Assembly: GCA_026874595.1 (NCBI GenBank)
Contig: CM049318.1
Location: 13,433,241 to 13,497,240, forward strand
Reading direction: 5' to 3'
DNA length: 64,000 bases
Origin: Sipunculus nudus
Taxonomy: Eukaryota; Annelida; Sipuncula; Golfingiida; Sipunculidae
The notes under the pieces were generated by a model, which was given only the letters and a program-made list of their open reading frames with translations, ran no database searches and was not told where the DNA came from. Numbering within the stretch: the first letter of the stretch is position 1; the number at the start of each line of letters is the position of its first letter. Made by a program: the position numbers and the translations under genes. This document shows, one piece after another, positions 10,130 through 24,434 of this stretch.

Positions 10130-13100
10130 TATCATGAGCGGCTGATTTATGGGTTGTTGTGTAAACTGCAACTTTAATACATGGCTGCCGTGAAGACGTC
10201 CATCCTTAACACAGGTACCTTGGAACATTTGGCTAGACCTGTGTCAACATGTGTCAGCAAATGACTCAATGACATGTACAGCTCGAAAAAAAAACGCACG
10301 TTTGGATTCACCAAAGATGACAAAGTTGGTTTCATATGCTGATCCTCACTGTTCCGGGGAACGCCGAGGAACCGTTTATGTATGCAGGACATTAACACAA
10401 CCCCAATCCCCCGAGACACTGTTTACCAGACACTCACATCAAGCCATGTTTCATGTTCGCGACGTACAATAACAGTTACATCCGGTTCTGATGAGAGACA
10501 GTGGTTTAGTTGTTTCACTTTCCTCATATTCCTGAGCGGAGAATGTGGTACGCGCAGCACAATGCACATCTTGTTCTGATGATTGATGACTAAACCCCCC
10601 CCCCCCCCCCCACCCATGTGGCAGTGTAGTAATTACTACCGTCATTCCCCTCCCTGAGCGGAGCGTGAGGAAGAGTGCAATAAAAGCTTGTGGTACGCGC
10701 AACTCAAGGCATGATTTGTTCTCATGATGGACGACACATTCGCGGGTCATGACAGGCAATCAAAACCACAGTCTGCGTAACTTGTAGCACGATGCGTGGA
10801 AATTACATAACCTGTCATGTCGAAAACATATAGCGTCTGGAAATCCCCAGTATTATAACTCCAAGGATCTGCCATATCAAGAATGCCCATCAATCCTCTG
10901 TACCATATCTGGGATGACTTCATTCATATCTATTTTTAAAACAACCTAAATGATATCACCGGTCCCTTCCTGAAACTCATCTAATGTGCAGATTTGCCGG
11001 TAAAAGGAAATTCCTCCAAACCTCCCCCCCCCCACACACACACACAAACACACACACTGGTATGTGCAATACATGTATTGTGTGTACCAAACTAATTAAG
11101 TAATAACATGAAAAATATACTAAATACAACTTACAGCTATCTGTTGGATATAGAGGCAATAACAAAATTTATATGGAAATGACTAGTCTATCTTAACATA
11201 AATCATATTATTTTGGTTATAAGCAGTACCTAAACAAAACACCCCACACTCTTGAAAGTCAAAAACATAAATTAAAGAATAAAGGTAGTTATAAACCATG
11301 TGTAATAACTGTCAGGATACTATTACACTATATACTATATGACGGTGGTGTTGATGAACGTGTGTCGAAAAAGATACACTGTGGATAGAAAACCGGTACG
11401 CGGGTCAACAGCTTCACCTGTCTCTGCGCTACCGGGTAGAGGCAGAGGCAGATGAACTTTACCATGCACACTTCATACGACAGGAGCGTGCTAGTAGAGG
11501 GACTCATGGTGCTCCGACAATTAGACGTACATATGACTGAATCAACCTGCTAGGAATGCAAGCGTAAAAAACAGAGGATCCCGTAAACAGACATATTCCC
11601 CTAACGAGGGGAGGCGCAGGGGGTGCACGCTCTTCATCCAATCACATGTCTGAAAAAAAATGAAATATATATACTTAATATTCATGATTCATGAGTCATG
11701 CCGCATTTGATTCATCATCAACCTCACAGGTACGTACGAGACGGACTCGTATAGGGTCATTCAGTACAACATAATCATACTTGGAAGCTTACATGATCTA
11801 TTGTGTGATATTTATTAAACTAAGGAGTTCTTACAGGGTGACATGGTGAATATGAAACAATTATCATCAGCATTAGCACATTCCGGCAGACAACAGAAAC
11901 ACTCCACACATATTTACAACATATGTACATACAATTACTGGTTCACATATAACAACGTGTCAAATGGGTATGACATTGGACGTTTACAGCGATATGTGAT
12001 CTTTTAAACGCGCATTCTTTATAGCAAGCTTGCATTTTCTAAACCACCGAGCAAACATTCCATCTGTATATCCTAGTAACACCTTCACTTATTTGTCATC
12101 CCCAGCATATAGCCAAGAGGGAGAGAAAAACGTCTATCCACTGTCAAGTTTACTTGTTGATTTGTCCCACCACCGGTGACCAAGTAACACAGAATGTATC
12201 CGGCAGTTTATCTTAAATCAAATAGATCCATATGTAACATGTTGATCACAGAGATTCACTTCAAAATACGTGCTCTCAAACCATACACACAGAACGTCCC
12301 TGCATCGGATGATGCAGTCAAGAACGTTGACAGACAGACAAACAACTCAGTTGAACTCCGATTTTAAGTAATACCTGAAACATAGAGTTTATCATTGTTG
12401 TTTACCTCTTCCCAAACCGAAACGACTCGATAGGACAACCAGTATACTCCGGCAACACGCACACTCACGCCGTTTTGTCGTTACTGTCCACACCGGTCCC
12501 CTCTGCAGATCTGGCGGGCACAACAACCAGCGATCACAATTAACAAGGATGGTTCCCAGCATGCTTCGCGCTTGGCCCACTAGAAACGTTCTGATCTGCC
12601 ATTGGTGGTTACTTTGTGAGGGTGTGGCGCTGTAAGTGTCTCTCTCTATTTCGATTCCTCCCGGTCTTCCTGGTCGCCTGTGCGGGTATGCGGTGGCGGT
12701 TTTTTGCGGCTTCTTGGCTTGGCTTGTTTGACATCATGTCTATCCGCTCCACAAAATTCATTGTCTAAAGAGACAGGCCGGAGCGGTGGTCCCAGACCAC
12801 CTCAACCGTGTCTGTCTAGTGACTAAAAAGACTAGATCTAGCTAGCTGGTCCTATCTCAACATGTGTTTACACCTGTCTCCTCCCTCAGCGGCCAGTCCA
12901 CAAAATGTTGTACATCACACTTCGTGCAATTTAAACTGGGAAATTCCCTGATCTAAAATAACCTGGCATGGGAAGAGCGTGACACTTCTGTTAGTATATT
13001 AATCACGCCTAACCTCTAAAACTCGTGTAAATGAGATTGATGGCATAACAATTTATTTGTAACCACTGGTTAATTTTATTATCACTTGCCAAATGTGTCC

Positions 13101-13326
13101 AAATATGGTCATAAATGCATGTGACATTGTATGCTTCATACAAGATGTGCCCATTTTGTCTTTTGTTCTCGCATTTCTGTACACGATGAATGATAACACA
13201 AAAACAAAAACAATATTTCTCGGAATTCCTATATCATGTTTGTTCAAGCTTTTAACTCACCGCATGTCGGCCAGGGCAACTCTGGGAGTGATAACTCTTT
13301 TAACCTTCAAAAGGCTGTGTGCAGCA

Positions 13327-13366
13327 CTCAATAGGCCCTCTCTCTGTCTCTCCCTATCTCTCCCTA

Positions 13367-13434
<68 letters not shown>
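13327..13434. repeat. (CT)n-(TA)n compound microsatellite
   Basis: A CTCTCCCTAT and (CT) run is followed by about 42 bases of (TA). The paralogous site at 20360-20385 is short, and the duplicate at 58250-58345 is long with a different CT/TA balance, so the tract is length-variable. Confidence 0.9.
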
Positions 13435-13438
<4 letters not shown>

Positions 13439-15322
13439 GCAAGGAATAAGTGCTGGAGTCGGTGAATTACATGTAAATTGCATCTGATACGGCATGTTCA
13501 AGACCGCATAATGTTTTGTCCCTTTAATCACATGTACTCGAAAATTAAAAAAAGAACATTATCCCTAGAAAATTATGCGTCTTGAATCCCAACAAGCATT
13601 CTATGGACTTGGCAGATCCGGCATGTTCAGTAGTTGTCTTGTAATCTGACCGCTTATAATACATCTAGTTAATTAAGCGTTACGCAAAGTTACACAAAAA
13701 TCGTAAGGAAATGACCCAGTGATATGTGCAGCTCGAACAAAACGCACGTCTGGAAAACTCTGGATTCATTCTGGGTGACTGCTGCTATATACTGTTCTGA
13801 TCCTCACTGTTAAGGGGAACGCCGAGGTAGAGTTTATGTACACGGAAGTACTTAATATACGCTACGTTCTAAAGGGTAGCACCGCAGACGCAAAAAAAAA
13901 GAGCTGTAATGAAAGGTCCGTGAACCAGTTCAGCTTCAACGCCGCTCCTGACATTGTTAATCAGAATCTATCAACAGCTATGTTTCGTACCCTTTATGTA
14001 CAATGCATCTGATCCTTATAGGTCACGTTTGCTCCATTTTTCTCACATTCCTGTGCGAGTGTGAGGCAAATGAAAATTGTGGTACTCGCAACACAGAGCA
14101 CATCTTGTTCTCATGATGGATGACACTTTAACGGGTCATGACAGGACAGGCAAAGCCACAGTCAGCGGAGTGTGTTTCACAACGCGCGGAAACACCGTAA
14201 CCTATCATGATGACATCAGACCATTAATTGCCTATCACTGGGAAAGCTGCATGAATACCATAGGACACATGAAAATCCACATGTAACCAGTTAGTGAGAT
14301 GTTATGTATATCAGTTCAGTTTTGGTTTGGATTATATATTACTTGTTGTAAATAAAATAATACAGTTTTATGTTTATACACTTTTCAAAAATAAAATGAA
14401 AATATCTTTTGACTTAGATCAGACTGTGCTTAAATATTCAATGTATAACTAGCCTATCTAAATATTCTCTATGACATCATTATTTTTATGAGTCTTGCAA
14501 GTTGTACAAAAGTTAACTTAATAATATAACTTCTGGTAGTGGTGTAGCGGCACTTAGAATCATGTTAACGTATACATGAGACTGATCCACCTGCTAGAAA
14601 TACCAGCATAAACATAACAGAAGATAGGATATGCAGACATATCCTCGAGAACAGTGGAGCCGCCGGGGGTGCATACCCCCTTTTTTCTGACCAATAACTG
14701 AAAACTAAAAACATAAATGTGTGTGTGTGTGTGTGTCGTACTGTCTTCTTCTCTACAAATGCCAACGCGAGAACTATGTTATCACTCCCGGCACACTTGC
14801 GTGCTCTGATGTCACAAATGAACGGTTGTTACACAGCATTACTGATACAACCTCACTGTACCCACGCCACACACTTCGTCTGTCAGCGTCAAGTGCTGAC
14901 TGCGGACCCACCTTGCATGAATGTACCTTAGCTGTCTGCAACTGTAACGGAGGTATGTTTTGCGGGAAAAATGGGCCGCGGGACTTGTTATGAAACGTCG
15001 GTGAACTAGTTCAGCCTTGACACCGCTCAAAGAATTGTTTACCAGAATCTCACGTCTGTGTGCTGTACCGGCGCCACACACCACAACAATGGTCTGCAAA
15101 CTGTAACAGCGATAAGTTTGGCTAAAACACGTGACGCAAGGAGGCGTCATCAGGTCATGGACGTCTCGTTAGGCCTACTACGTTTTGATGATTTATGACT
15201 CCTTTCTCTCTCCGAAATGCAGCCACCCGTCGAAAGGACGGGTATGATAAAATATGTACATGTGTCTCTCGACGACCCTGATAGTCATTTGGCTGCCCTA
15301 TGCTGGTAGTCTGACTCAGGAT

Positions 15323-15805
15323 CAGTGGCGTCAATTTATCTTCCAGGGTTGGGGGATGACTCGCAAACACACACACACGCACACACATGCACACACATAC
15401 ATATAAATATATATATATTTATATATGTATCATCTGTTTGACACATTTTAAATATATTAGCGCCTGTATGACATATTCAAATGTATACATTTGTGTATAT
15501 ACATATATATATATACTTAATTACATTTCAAATATATTGCAATTCAGTGTAGGGTTTTAGAAAATTAGGTATTATGTTTCCTGTATATAAGTAAATCAAA
15601 GCTAGGTTTAGATATAATATTTCACAGTAAACTCATAAATGAAACCAACGTCTATAATTCTATTTATTAATATTTTTAATTTACAATATATAAATATTAT
15701 TCTGTGAATAGTTTGGGGGGGGGGGTGATTACATTGACCATCCCTCACTTTAAAAAAAGTGTGGTGATATATACCCTCCATTTCCCCTTATATTGACGCC
15801 CCCTC
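15323..15805. mobile_element. TIR element, CAGTGGCGTCAAT family
   Basis: The left end CAGTGGCGTCAATTTAT (15323) is matched by an inverted, slightly diverged right end TATATTGACGCCCCCTC (to 15805). The interior is short AT-rich DNA with microsatellites and no transposase, so this looks like a non-autonomous DNA transposon. Related ends bound 46169-46659, and the segmental duplicate is 60233-60736. Confidence 0.6.
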
Positions 15806-18800
15806 TCATGATGGTGCCCCTAACATTAAATTTTTTACCCATTTTTACCCATACATAGCCGAACTCCTGCCACACAACACACGTCACGGTGCACATTTTG
15901 TGAAAATCACCATTCACTCGCGGACCGGATAGATACGACCATGTGTATGTTTTGCCCTGTCGGTCTCAAAATGTGATTCATACGAATCCTGGCTCTCAAG
16001 TAATTATGATATTATGATAGCAAATTTAGCACAGTCCCGAATTACACTAACATAGTTCAATAACGATTGCATCAGTTATTCCTTCATAAAGTCATACATG
16101 AAATGATTCATATAGGGCTAGCTAATGATAAAAACTCATCTGAAAACACTACGCGCAATCACCGGGAGGTAACGAGACTTCAACAGACCCTGCGTCCCAA
16201 AACAGTAGCCGACAATTTAGCTAGACGTAGTTTCTTCTTTCTTTTGACCTGTGTACTAAGACTACCAACTTAAAACCAATTTCAACCAGTCCCATGGGTC
16301 TGATTACACATGTTCCACTGTATTAAATGTACCAGTCAAACATTTAACTGAAAATTTTGCACACATTAAATTGAAGGTATGCCGAGTAGACTTTCTGGTT
16401 GAATAATATTCATATATCCCCATGATCATGAAGACACAAGCATTAAGTGGCCTGTTGTTCCTGATATTTGAATATTCATGAACATTAATGACGATCTAAT
16501 TTCATGACCGCTCGTCTGTTCATGTCAGCGTTAATACTTTGTGGTGAATAAATGCATGAATGGTAGCAGACGAGTAGAAAGATTGAAGATTTATTTTAAG
16601 CCCTATGTAGAGGTAATTTTAGCATACATTATGTTGATGTCAAGTGAGGGAACCGTGTTTAAATTATTGGGATGGTCGGTTAGATAAGTTACAGGAGCCG
16701 GGCTCAGTGATGCTTGTAAATATAATGTGAATATATTGTGTCAAGTATTTCCAAGCTTTACTGTGTTAACGGCTAGCCTAACAAGAACGGTTTGCTATCA
16801 AAAGGCGCGCCGGTGGTGTTCTAATCTATAAAATCTACTTCTGCTAGATGAACATTCAGTCGGGTGTTGCTTTGCTGTGCTCAACGGTCCCGCCAGCGTA
16901 TTATAAGAGGCAGATTAATTGGTTGTCATGGAAACCGCAACTTTGATACACGGCTGCCGTGAAGACGTCCATCCTGAATGCAAGTATCTTGGACAATGGG
17001 GCCGGACCTGTGTGCACAAGCAAGGGACGACGCTGTCGCTCCTATATTCGAAACAGAAATCTTCTTTCGAAGTAATTCTGCTCCCCCGGCAACGAATAGT
17101 GCTATCTATATGTCATTGGTATAGTACTCAGTATTTCTGCTTGTATCAACGACACAAGGTATAGGTGACACGACATGTTTCAGCAAATGACCCAATGTTA
17201 TGTATAGCGCAAAAATAAAACGCACTTTTGGATTCACTTCAGGTAACTATGTTGTTTGATCCTCACTGTTGCGGGGAAAGCCGAGGAAGTCCCCCCCCCC
17301 CCCCCCCGATATTGTTTACCAGACACTCACAAGTAGCCATGTTTCGTGTCCGCGACGTACAATACATCCGGTTCTGATGAGAGACAGTGGTTATGTTTGC
17401 ATCACTTTCCTCATATTCCTGAGCGGAGAATGTGGTACGCGCAACACAATGCACATCTTGATCTGATGATGGATGACTTACCCCCCCCCCCCCCCCACTA
17501 TGGCAGCGGAGATAAAACTACCGTCATTTCCCTTTCCTCACCGGAGCGTGAGGAAGAGTGCAATAAAAGCTTCTGGTACGCGCAACTCAAGGCATGATTT
17601 GATCTCATGATGGATGACACATTCGCGGGGCCATGACAGACAATTACAACCACAGTCTGCGTAACTTGCAGCTCGATGCGTGGAAATTCCATAACCTGTC
17701 ATGTCAAAAACATATAACGTCTGGAATTCCCCAGTATTATAACTCCAAGGACCTGCCATATCAAGAATGCCCATCAATGTTCTGTACCATGTCTGGGATG
17801 ACTTCATTCCTATCTATTTTTGAAACAACATAAATGATATCACCGGTCCCTTCCTGAAACTCATCCAATGTGCAGTTTGGCGGTAAAAGGAAAGTCCTCC
17901 CCCCCCCACACACACACACAAACACTGGTATGTGCAATACATAGAACCACAGTTTCGGACTCCATATATCCATATATCCATTGCCTACATTGTTTAGCAA
18001 CTGTTTTAAAATGAAAAATAAAATACCTTAAGAACAATAAAAAGGGAAATGAATATAAGATTGTGTGTACCAAACTGATTTAGTAAGAACATGAAAAATA
18101 TACTAAATACAACTTGCAGCTATCTGTTGGATATAAAGGCAATAACAAAATTTATATGGACATGACTAGTCTATCTAAATATAAATCATAATATTTTGGT
18201 TATAGGCAATACCTAAACAAAACATCCCACACTCTTTAAAGTCAAAAACATAAATTAAAGAATCAGGGTAGTTATACACCTTGTGTAATAGCTGTCAGGA
18301 TACCCTAATTTATGACAGTGGTGTTGATGAACCTGTGTCGAAAAGATACACTGTGGCTAGAAAACCGGAATGTGGGTCAAGGGCTTCACTTGTCCCCGCA
18401 CTACCGGGTAGAGGCAGATGAACTTTACCATGCACAATTCATATGACAGGAGCAAGATAGTAGACGGATTCATGGTGTTCAGACAATTAGACGTACAAAT
18501 AACTGAATCAACCTGCTAGGAATGCAAACGTACAAAAAACAGAGGATCCCATAAACAGACATATTCCCCTAACGAGGGGAGGCGCAGGGGGTGCACGCTC
18601 CTCATTCCGATCACATATCTGAAAAGAATTAAATATATATACTTAATATTCATGATTTTGCAACTCACTCCGTCTACTTCCTTATAAATATCCATGTGTA
18701 TAAATCTATTAACACTCCCGCACACTTCTGTACCCGTGTCAGAGTGCTGAGCCTCTCTTTGATCGTGTACCAGACCCTGCTAAACGTTTCATATGTGATA

Positions 18801-20685
18801 TTCTGCACTAACAGACCATAGTTGCTTTGACACTGAGAGCTGTTTCCATGTATCCGTATGACCATCGGTTGTTATCTGTGTTCATTACATGAAGTCAAAT
18901 GTATTACATTCGTCACACATTCCACAGAAATGATATCATTCTGATATGAAAATGTATCATTCCAAGCCATATTATATTGTTAAGTCATGCCGCATTTGAT
19001 TACATCACCAACCACACAGGTACGTATGAGACGGACACGTATAGGGTCATTCAGTACAACATAATTATACTTGGACAACTACAACATGAGCTAATGTGTG
19101 ATATTTATTAAACTAATGAGTTCCTTAAAGCGTGACTTGGTGAATATGGAAAAATTAACATCAGCATTAGCACATTCAGGCAAACAACAGAAACACTCCA
19201 CACATATTGACAACATATGTACATACATTTACTGGATTACGTGTCAAATGGGTATGATATTGGACGTTTACAGCGATATATGATCTTTTTAACACGCCTT
19301 CTTTATAGAAAGCTTGCATGTTCTACACCACAGAGCAAACATACCAACTTTCACTCATTTTTCATGCCCAGCATATAGCCAAGAGGGAGAAATAAACGGC
19401 TATCCACTGTCAAGTTTACTTGTTGATTTGCCCGCCTTCGGTGACCAAATAACACAGAATGTATGCGGCAATTTATCTTAAATCAAAGACATCCATATGT
19501 AACATGTTGATCACAGGGATTCACTTCAAAATACGTGCTCTCGAACCATACACACAGAACGTCCCCGCATCGGATAATGCAGCCAAGAACGTTGACAAAC
19601 AGACAACTCAGTTGAACTCCGATTTTAATTAATACCTGAGACATAGAATTTATCAGTGTTGTGTACCTCTTCCCAAACCAGAACGACACGATAGGTCCAC
19701 CAGTATACTCCTGCAACACGCACACTCACGCCGTTTTCTTGTTACTCTCCACACCGGTCCCTTCTGCAGATCTGGCGGGCGCAACAGCCAGCGATCGCAC
19801 TTAACAAGGATGGTTCCCAGCATGCCTCGCGCTCAGCCCACTAGAAGCGTCCTGATCTGCCATTGGTGGTCCCATCTCAACATGTGTTTACACCTGTCTC
19901 CTCCCTCAGCGGCCAGTCCACAAAATGTTGTACATCACACTTCCTGCAATTTAAACTGGGAAATTCCCTGATCTAAAATAACCTGGCATGGGAAGAGCGT
20001 GACACTTCCGTTAGTATATTAAACACGCCTAACCTCTAAAACTCGTGTGTAAATGAGATTGATGGCGTAACAGTTTATTTGTAATCACTGGTTAATTTTT
20101 TATCACTTGCCCAATGTATCCAAATATCGTCACAAATGCATGTGACAGTGTATGTTTCATACAGGATGTGCCCATTTTGTCTTTTGTTCTCGCATTTCTT
20201 TACAGGATGAATGGTAATTCAAAAACAAAAACAATATTGTCTTGGAATTCCTATTTCATGTTTTTTCAAGCTTTTAACTCATCGCATGTCGGCCATAGCA
20301 ACTCTGGGGGTGATAACTCTTTTAACCTTCAAAAGGCTATATGCGCAGCACTCAATAGGCTCTCTCTTTATATATATATATATACGTGTGTGTACTTTTT
20401 TTTATTTTTAAAGTCTGATCTGACAGTAAATTTCTTTATACAAAACCTTAGGCAAGGAATAAGTGCAGGAGTCGGTGAATTCATGTAAAATGCATCTGAT
20501 ACGGCATGTTCAATGACGCATAATGTCTTGTCCCTTAAATCGCATGTACTCGAAAATTCAAAAACATAATGCCTAGAAATTATGCGCCTGGAATCCAAAC
20601 AAACATTCCATGAACTTGGCAGATCAGGTATGTTCAGTAGTTGTTCTGTAATATGACGGCGTATAATACATCTTAGTTTATTAAA

Positions 20686-22133
20686 GGGGAATCCACGGTA
20701 GGACCTACCACCAGTTCATGCAGTACAGCAAGTCATGCATCACTGTCAACCCTGTACCAGCAGGGAGCTCTGTTGATAAACATCACCATGTGCTGTGTGA
20801 CATGCAGGGTTGGAGGGGTAAAGCTGTGCTGCAAGACGCACCGGTAGCCTACATGACTGAAACTTGCTAATTATTAAACCTAATTAAAGAAGCTGAACTA
20901 CAATAATTTTCAGAAAGACAGGATTCATGTTTTCCTTTGTATTCCTAATATTCAGGAGCATTATCAGGAACTTGTCAAATGACCGGTTGCAGGTTTAACT
21001 GCTTAGTGACAATGAGTTTTACTAGTTCTAAGCTGCATTGTCTGACAGTTCCTCATGCCAAGTTTCTTCATGATTGCTTCAGGTTATTTGTAATATGTTT
21101 TGTTTTGTTAAAACTTTTTAAAATGACGTACTATTAATCACAACTTTAAAAAAATAAATTTAATATCAGTTTCTCCACACAGTGTTTTATCTCTCCGAAA
21201 TGTAACAGCGTGACATGATCGTGATTGTTACACAGTTACAAGCATATTAGACTTCAAATTAATAAAAATATAATATATTATGACAGTGCTGTTTTTCTTC
21301 AGGGTAATATATATTATATATAATAAATATCAGCAATGTATTACCATGGAGATAGAATTAATTCTATCTTCATGTTATTAATATCGTAGTAAATTCCGAT
21401 CCTGATTTACCTAGTCCTGAGAATTTGCTTTGAATGAACCCCCTCTCCCTCACTGTGTTGTGTCTGAGTGGTCAGCATGCTATCTCTGTGCAAACAGTCC
21501 TGTGAGTTGAGATGCAGGTTCCCTGTCACAGATATTTTTGTGTCAGAGTGGTCAGCATACTGTACAGGCAGGCCAAATCAGCTCAACACAGCAGTAAATA
21601 ACCACGAGTACTCCACATGAAATTAAGCATTGAGACTGGGATTTTCAGCAACAAAGTGAAAGTTAGTCAGCAGTCTGATATGGAGTATCATGTAAATCAG
21701 CCCTGTTCTTGAGGATGTACAAGTCACGGTGAATTTGTACAGACTGGCCTACAATGAGTTATTTCTCCCTACAGCCGGAACATGATACAGCTAATGAAAG
21801 ACATGGAGACAGGGTATTAAGATAATAGGAGCCCAATGAATGTGTCAGTGATCAGGGGCGGATCCAGGATTTAGGAAAAGGGGGGTCTAACCCAGGAAGA
21901 CTAATGAAACCCTAAAAAAAGGTCCTAAGGTCTGGAAAAAAAGGGGGGGGGGAGTCCAAGCCACAAAATTTTGTCCGAAGCCCTTAAAAACGTTGTTTCT
22001 GATGAAAAAGGGGGGGTCCGGACCCCCTGCCCCCCCCCCCCCGGATCTGCTTCTGGTGATCTAGACCAATGTGATCAATGCTTTTGCACTTGGTGTGTGA
22101 CAACTAACCTGCCAAACACCGGCTTGAATAAGT
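20686..22133. other. 1.4-kb segment specific to macro-unit copy 2
   Basis: This segment interrupts the alignment between macro-unit copies. It carries a 30-bp near-perfect inverted repeat at 21345-21374 and the MITE-like element at 21853-22055. No ORF with recognisable homology and no obvious terminal repeats of its own were found. Confidence 0.6.
21853..22055. mobile_element. MITE-like element, CAGGGGCGGATCC family, with 5-bp TSD
   Basis: The left end CAGGGGCGGATCCAGG is matched by an inverted right end GGATCTGCTTCTG. The flanks repeat GTGAT exactly (21848-21852 and 22056-22060). The 203-bp interior is rich in G and C runs and noncoding. A second copy is at 32233-32445. Confidence 0.8.
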
Positions 22134-23194
22134 TACACAACAATTGTCAGGAAATGACACAGTGATATGTGCAGCTCGAACAAAACGCACTTCTGGAATA
22201 CTCTGGATTCATTCTGGGTGACCGCTGCTATATACTGTTCTGATCCTCACTGTTAAGGGGAACGCCGAGGTAGAGTTCATGTACACGGAAGTACTTAATA
22301 TACGCTACGTTCTAATGGGTAGCACCGAGAACGCAAAAAAATAGCTGTAATGAAAGGTCCGTGAACCAGTTCAGCTTCAACGCCATTCCTGACATTGTTA
22401 ATCAGAATCTCACAACAGCCATGTTTCGTACTATGTACAATGCATCTGGTCCTTTTGCTCCATTTTTCTCACATTCTTCAGCGAGTGTGAAGCAGCGTAC
22501 AAATCAAACATGTGGTACTCACAACACAGAGCACATATTGTTCTCATGACAATTGACACTTTAGCGGGTCAGGACAGGCAAAGCCACAGTCAGCGGAGTT
22601 TGTTGTCCAACCCGCGGAAATTCCATAACCTATCATGATGACATCAGACCATTAATTGCCTATCTCTGAGACTGCATGAATATCATGTGACACATGAACA
22701 CACATGTAACCAATTAGTGAGATGTTATTTTTATCTGTTCAGTTTTGGTTTGGATTATATATTACTTTATGTAAATAAAATAATACAGTGTTATGTTTAT
22801 ACACTTCTCAAAAGTAAAATGATAATATCTTTTGACTTAGATTAGACTGGGCTTAAATAGTCAATGTATAACTAGCCTATCTAAATACTTTGTGGTAAAT
22901 AATTGCATGAATGGTAGCAGACGAGTAGGAAGATTAAAGATTTATTTTAAGCCCTATGTAGCGGTAATTTTAGCATACATTATATTGATGCCAAGTAAGG
23001 GAACCATGTTTAAATTATTGGTATGGTTGGTTAAATAAGTGACAGGAGCCGGGCTCAGTGATGCTTGTTAATATATTGTGAATATATTGTGTCAAGTATT
23101 TCCAAGCTTAACTGTGTTAGCCGGTAGCCTAACAAGAACGGTTTGCTATCAAAAGGCGCGCCAGTGGTGTTCCCGTCTATAAAACCTACTTCTG

Positions 23195-24434
23195 GTTAAT
23201 CATGGTTAGTTGAGTTTAATATTCAGAAGACAGTCGCAAAGTCAGTTACCCGACAACAAAACCTTCATCACCATCAGTGTTTAACTATGGCAAATTCCAG
23301 TATTCCTTTCAGTTTTCATCATGAACACTTGGGCATCACCATATCTAACGATTTATCTTGGACTGATCATATCAACTCTATCTACAAGAAGGCACTTATT
23401 CGATTAAACATTTTAAAGGCCTTGAAATATAAGCTTGATCGAAAGTCGCCGGAAAATATCTACTTCAGTTATGTGAGACCAATCTTAGAATATGGTAATA
23501 TAATATGGGAAAATTGCTCTAACAAGGATTCAATAAAACTAGAATCTGTACAGTTTGAGGCAGCACGAATTGTATTAAAGTAGTAGTATTAAGACTGCAT
23601 CACATAGTTCCCTTCTTGCAGAACTCGGATGGGAATTATTGTCCTCCCGTCGGAGGCGACATGAACTCGAAATGTTTTATAAAATCATAAAGAGTGCTGC
23701 TCCGCAATACCTTGCATCCTTGCTCCCTGGTACTGTTCAAGAAAGATCTGATAGGTATCCCTTACGTAATCGTTCAAATATTGATAATATATACTGTCGA
23801 ACTGAGACATATTTCCGCTCGTTCATCCCCCACTGTGTCCGGCTCTGGAACGAGTTGATATTAACGATGATATTAAGTTTTCCTTAACTTTTATAGAATT
23901 TAGAAACAAATTGTTGAAAAACAGTAAAACCAGCAATCCTTTATTTTATCTCGGTGACAGGCATGTCAACGTATTGCATGCGAAACTACGAATGGGGTGC
24001 AGCAATCTTAGGTATGACCTGTTTAAAATGGGTTTAGTAGAAGATAGTAAATGCGCATGTGGTGATAAATGTGAGAATACAAAGCAGCGACAGCGACAAA
24101 AATTATTTGAATCCTTGAAGGTTATACCCAGTATCAGGAATATGTCAGTTTTGTATCCATCATTACTGCTATTTGGTTCAAACGAAATATCATATTGTGA
24201 CAACAGAAATGTTTTCAACTTTGTACAAGAATAGATTGTATCCACTAAGAGATTTTAAGTTTAATGATTTAATTTATCAATAAGAGACTGTTACCTACAA
24301 AGCTTGTTCATTTACATCATCATTTGAATGTATATTATGTTGCATATCGTATTGTACAATGCTGATGCGAGAGGCATTTACATAGCAGTATTGCTGTTTG
24401 CCAATCGCATATTTACAATAAAATATGATTAAAC
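23195..24434 (+). mobile_element. 5'-truncated LINE insertion with 15-bp target-site duplication
   Basis: The insert is flanked by the direct repeat TAAAACCTACTTCTG (23180-23194 and 24435-24449). The uninterrupted pre-insertion site is visible in the paralogous unit near 16828-16842. It encodes the C-terminal part of a non-LTR retrotransposon RT, including HLGITISNDLSWTDHI, an YVRPILEYGNIIW segment, a later RRRRHELEMFYKI and RYPLRNRS region, and a CACGDKCENTK cysteine cluster near 24054. A stop at 23581 and a frame change near 23845-23885 break it, and sequence appears lost after the cysteine cluster. Confidence 0.92.

Larger units (their letters stand above)
10130..16900. repeat. about 6.8-kb macro-unit, copy 1
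   Basis: Three parts make up this unit: a 10.13-13.7 kb part, module B at 13.7-14.48 kb, and a 14.48-16.9 kb part. The opening sequence with CTGCCGTGAAGACGTCCATCC (10175-10206) recurs at 16950-16972, where the second unit begins. Module blocks (AACGCCGAGG, CGCGACGTACAATA, GTGGTACGCGCAACAC, CGGGTCATGACAGG) occur repeatedly inside the unit. No convincing ORF spans it. A near-identical copy lies at 55040-61850. Confidence 0.85.
7290..19112. repeat. large segmental duplication, left copy
   Basis: The interval aligns in direct orientation with 52235-64000. The offset drifts only by small indels: 44933 near 8.27 kb, 44915 near 9.5 kb, 44909-44910 from 12.4 to 15.2 kb, 44931 near 16.07 kb (a TA-repeat length difference) and 44888 at the window end. 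By eye, identity is in the high nineties. It includes the end of the 122-bp array, the LINE remnant, macro-unit 1 and the start of macro-unit 2. The match is still running at the window end. Confidence 0.95.

Noticed and set aside
14719-14993. Conserved 70- and 90-codon frames, kept in the duplicate at 59629-59903
   Set aside because: They overlap each other in different frames, start within a (TG)n run, and conservation equals that of the surrounding noncoding duplicate.
17340-17466. Frame with SGECGTRNTMHILI, reminiscent of the cysteine/histidine tail of some LINE RTs
   Set aside because: Only a few residues match, the frame is short and there is no neighbouring RT motif. Other copies of the module are broken.
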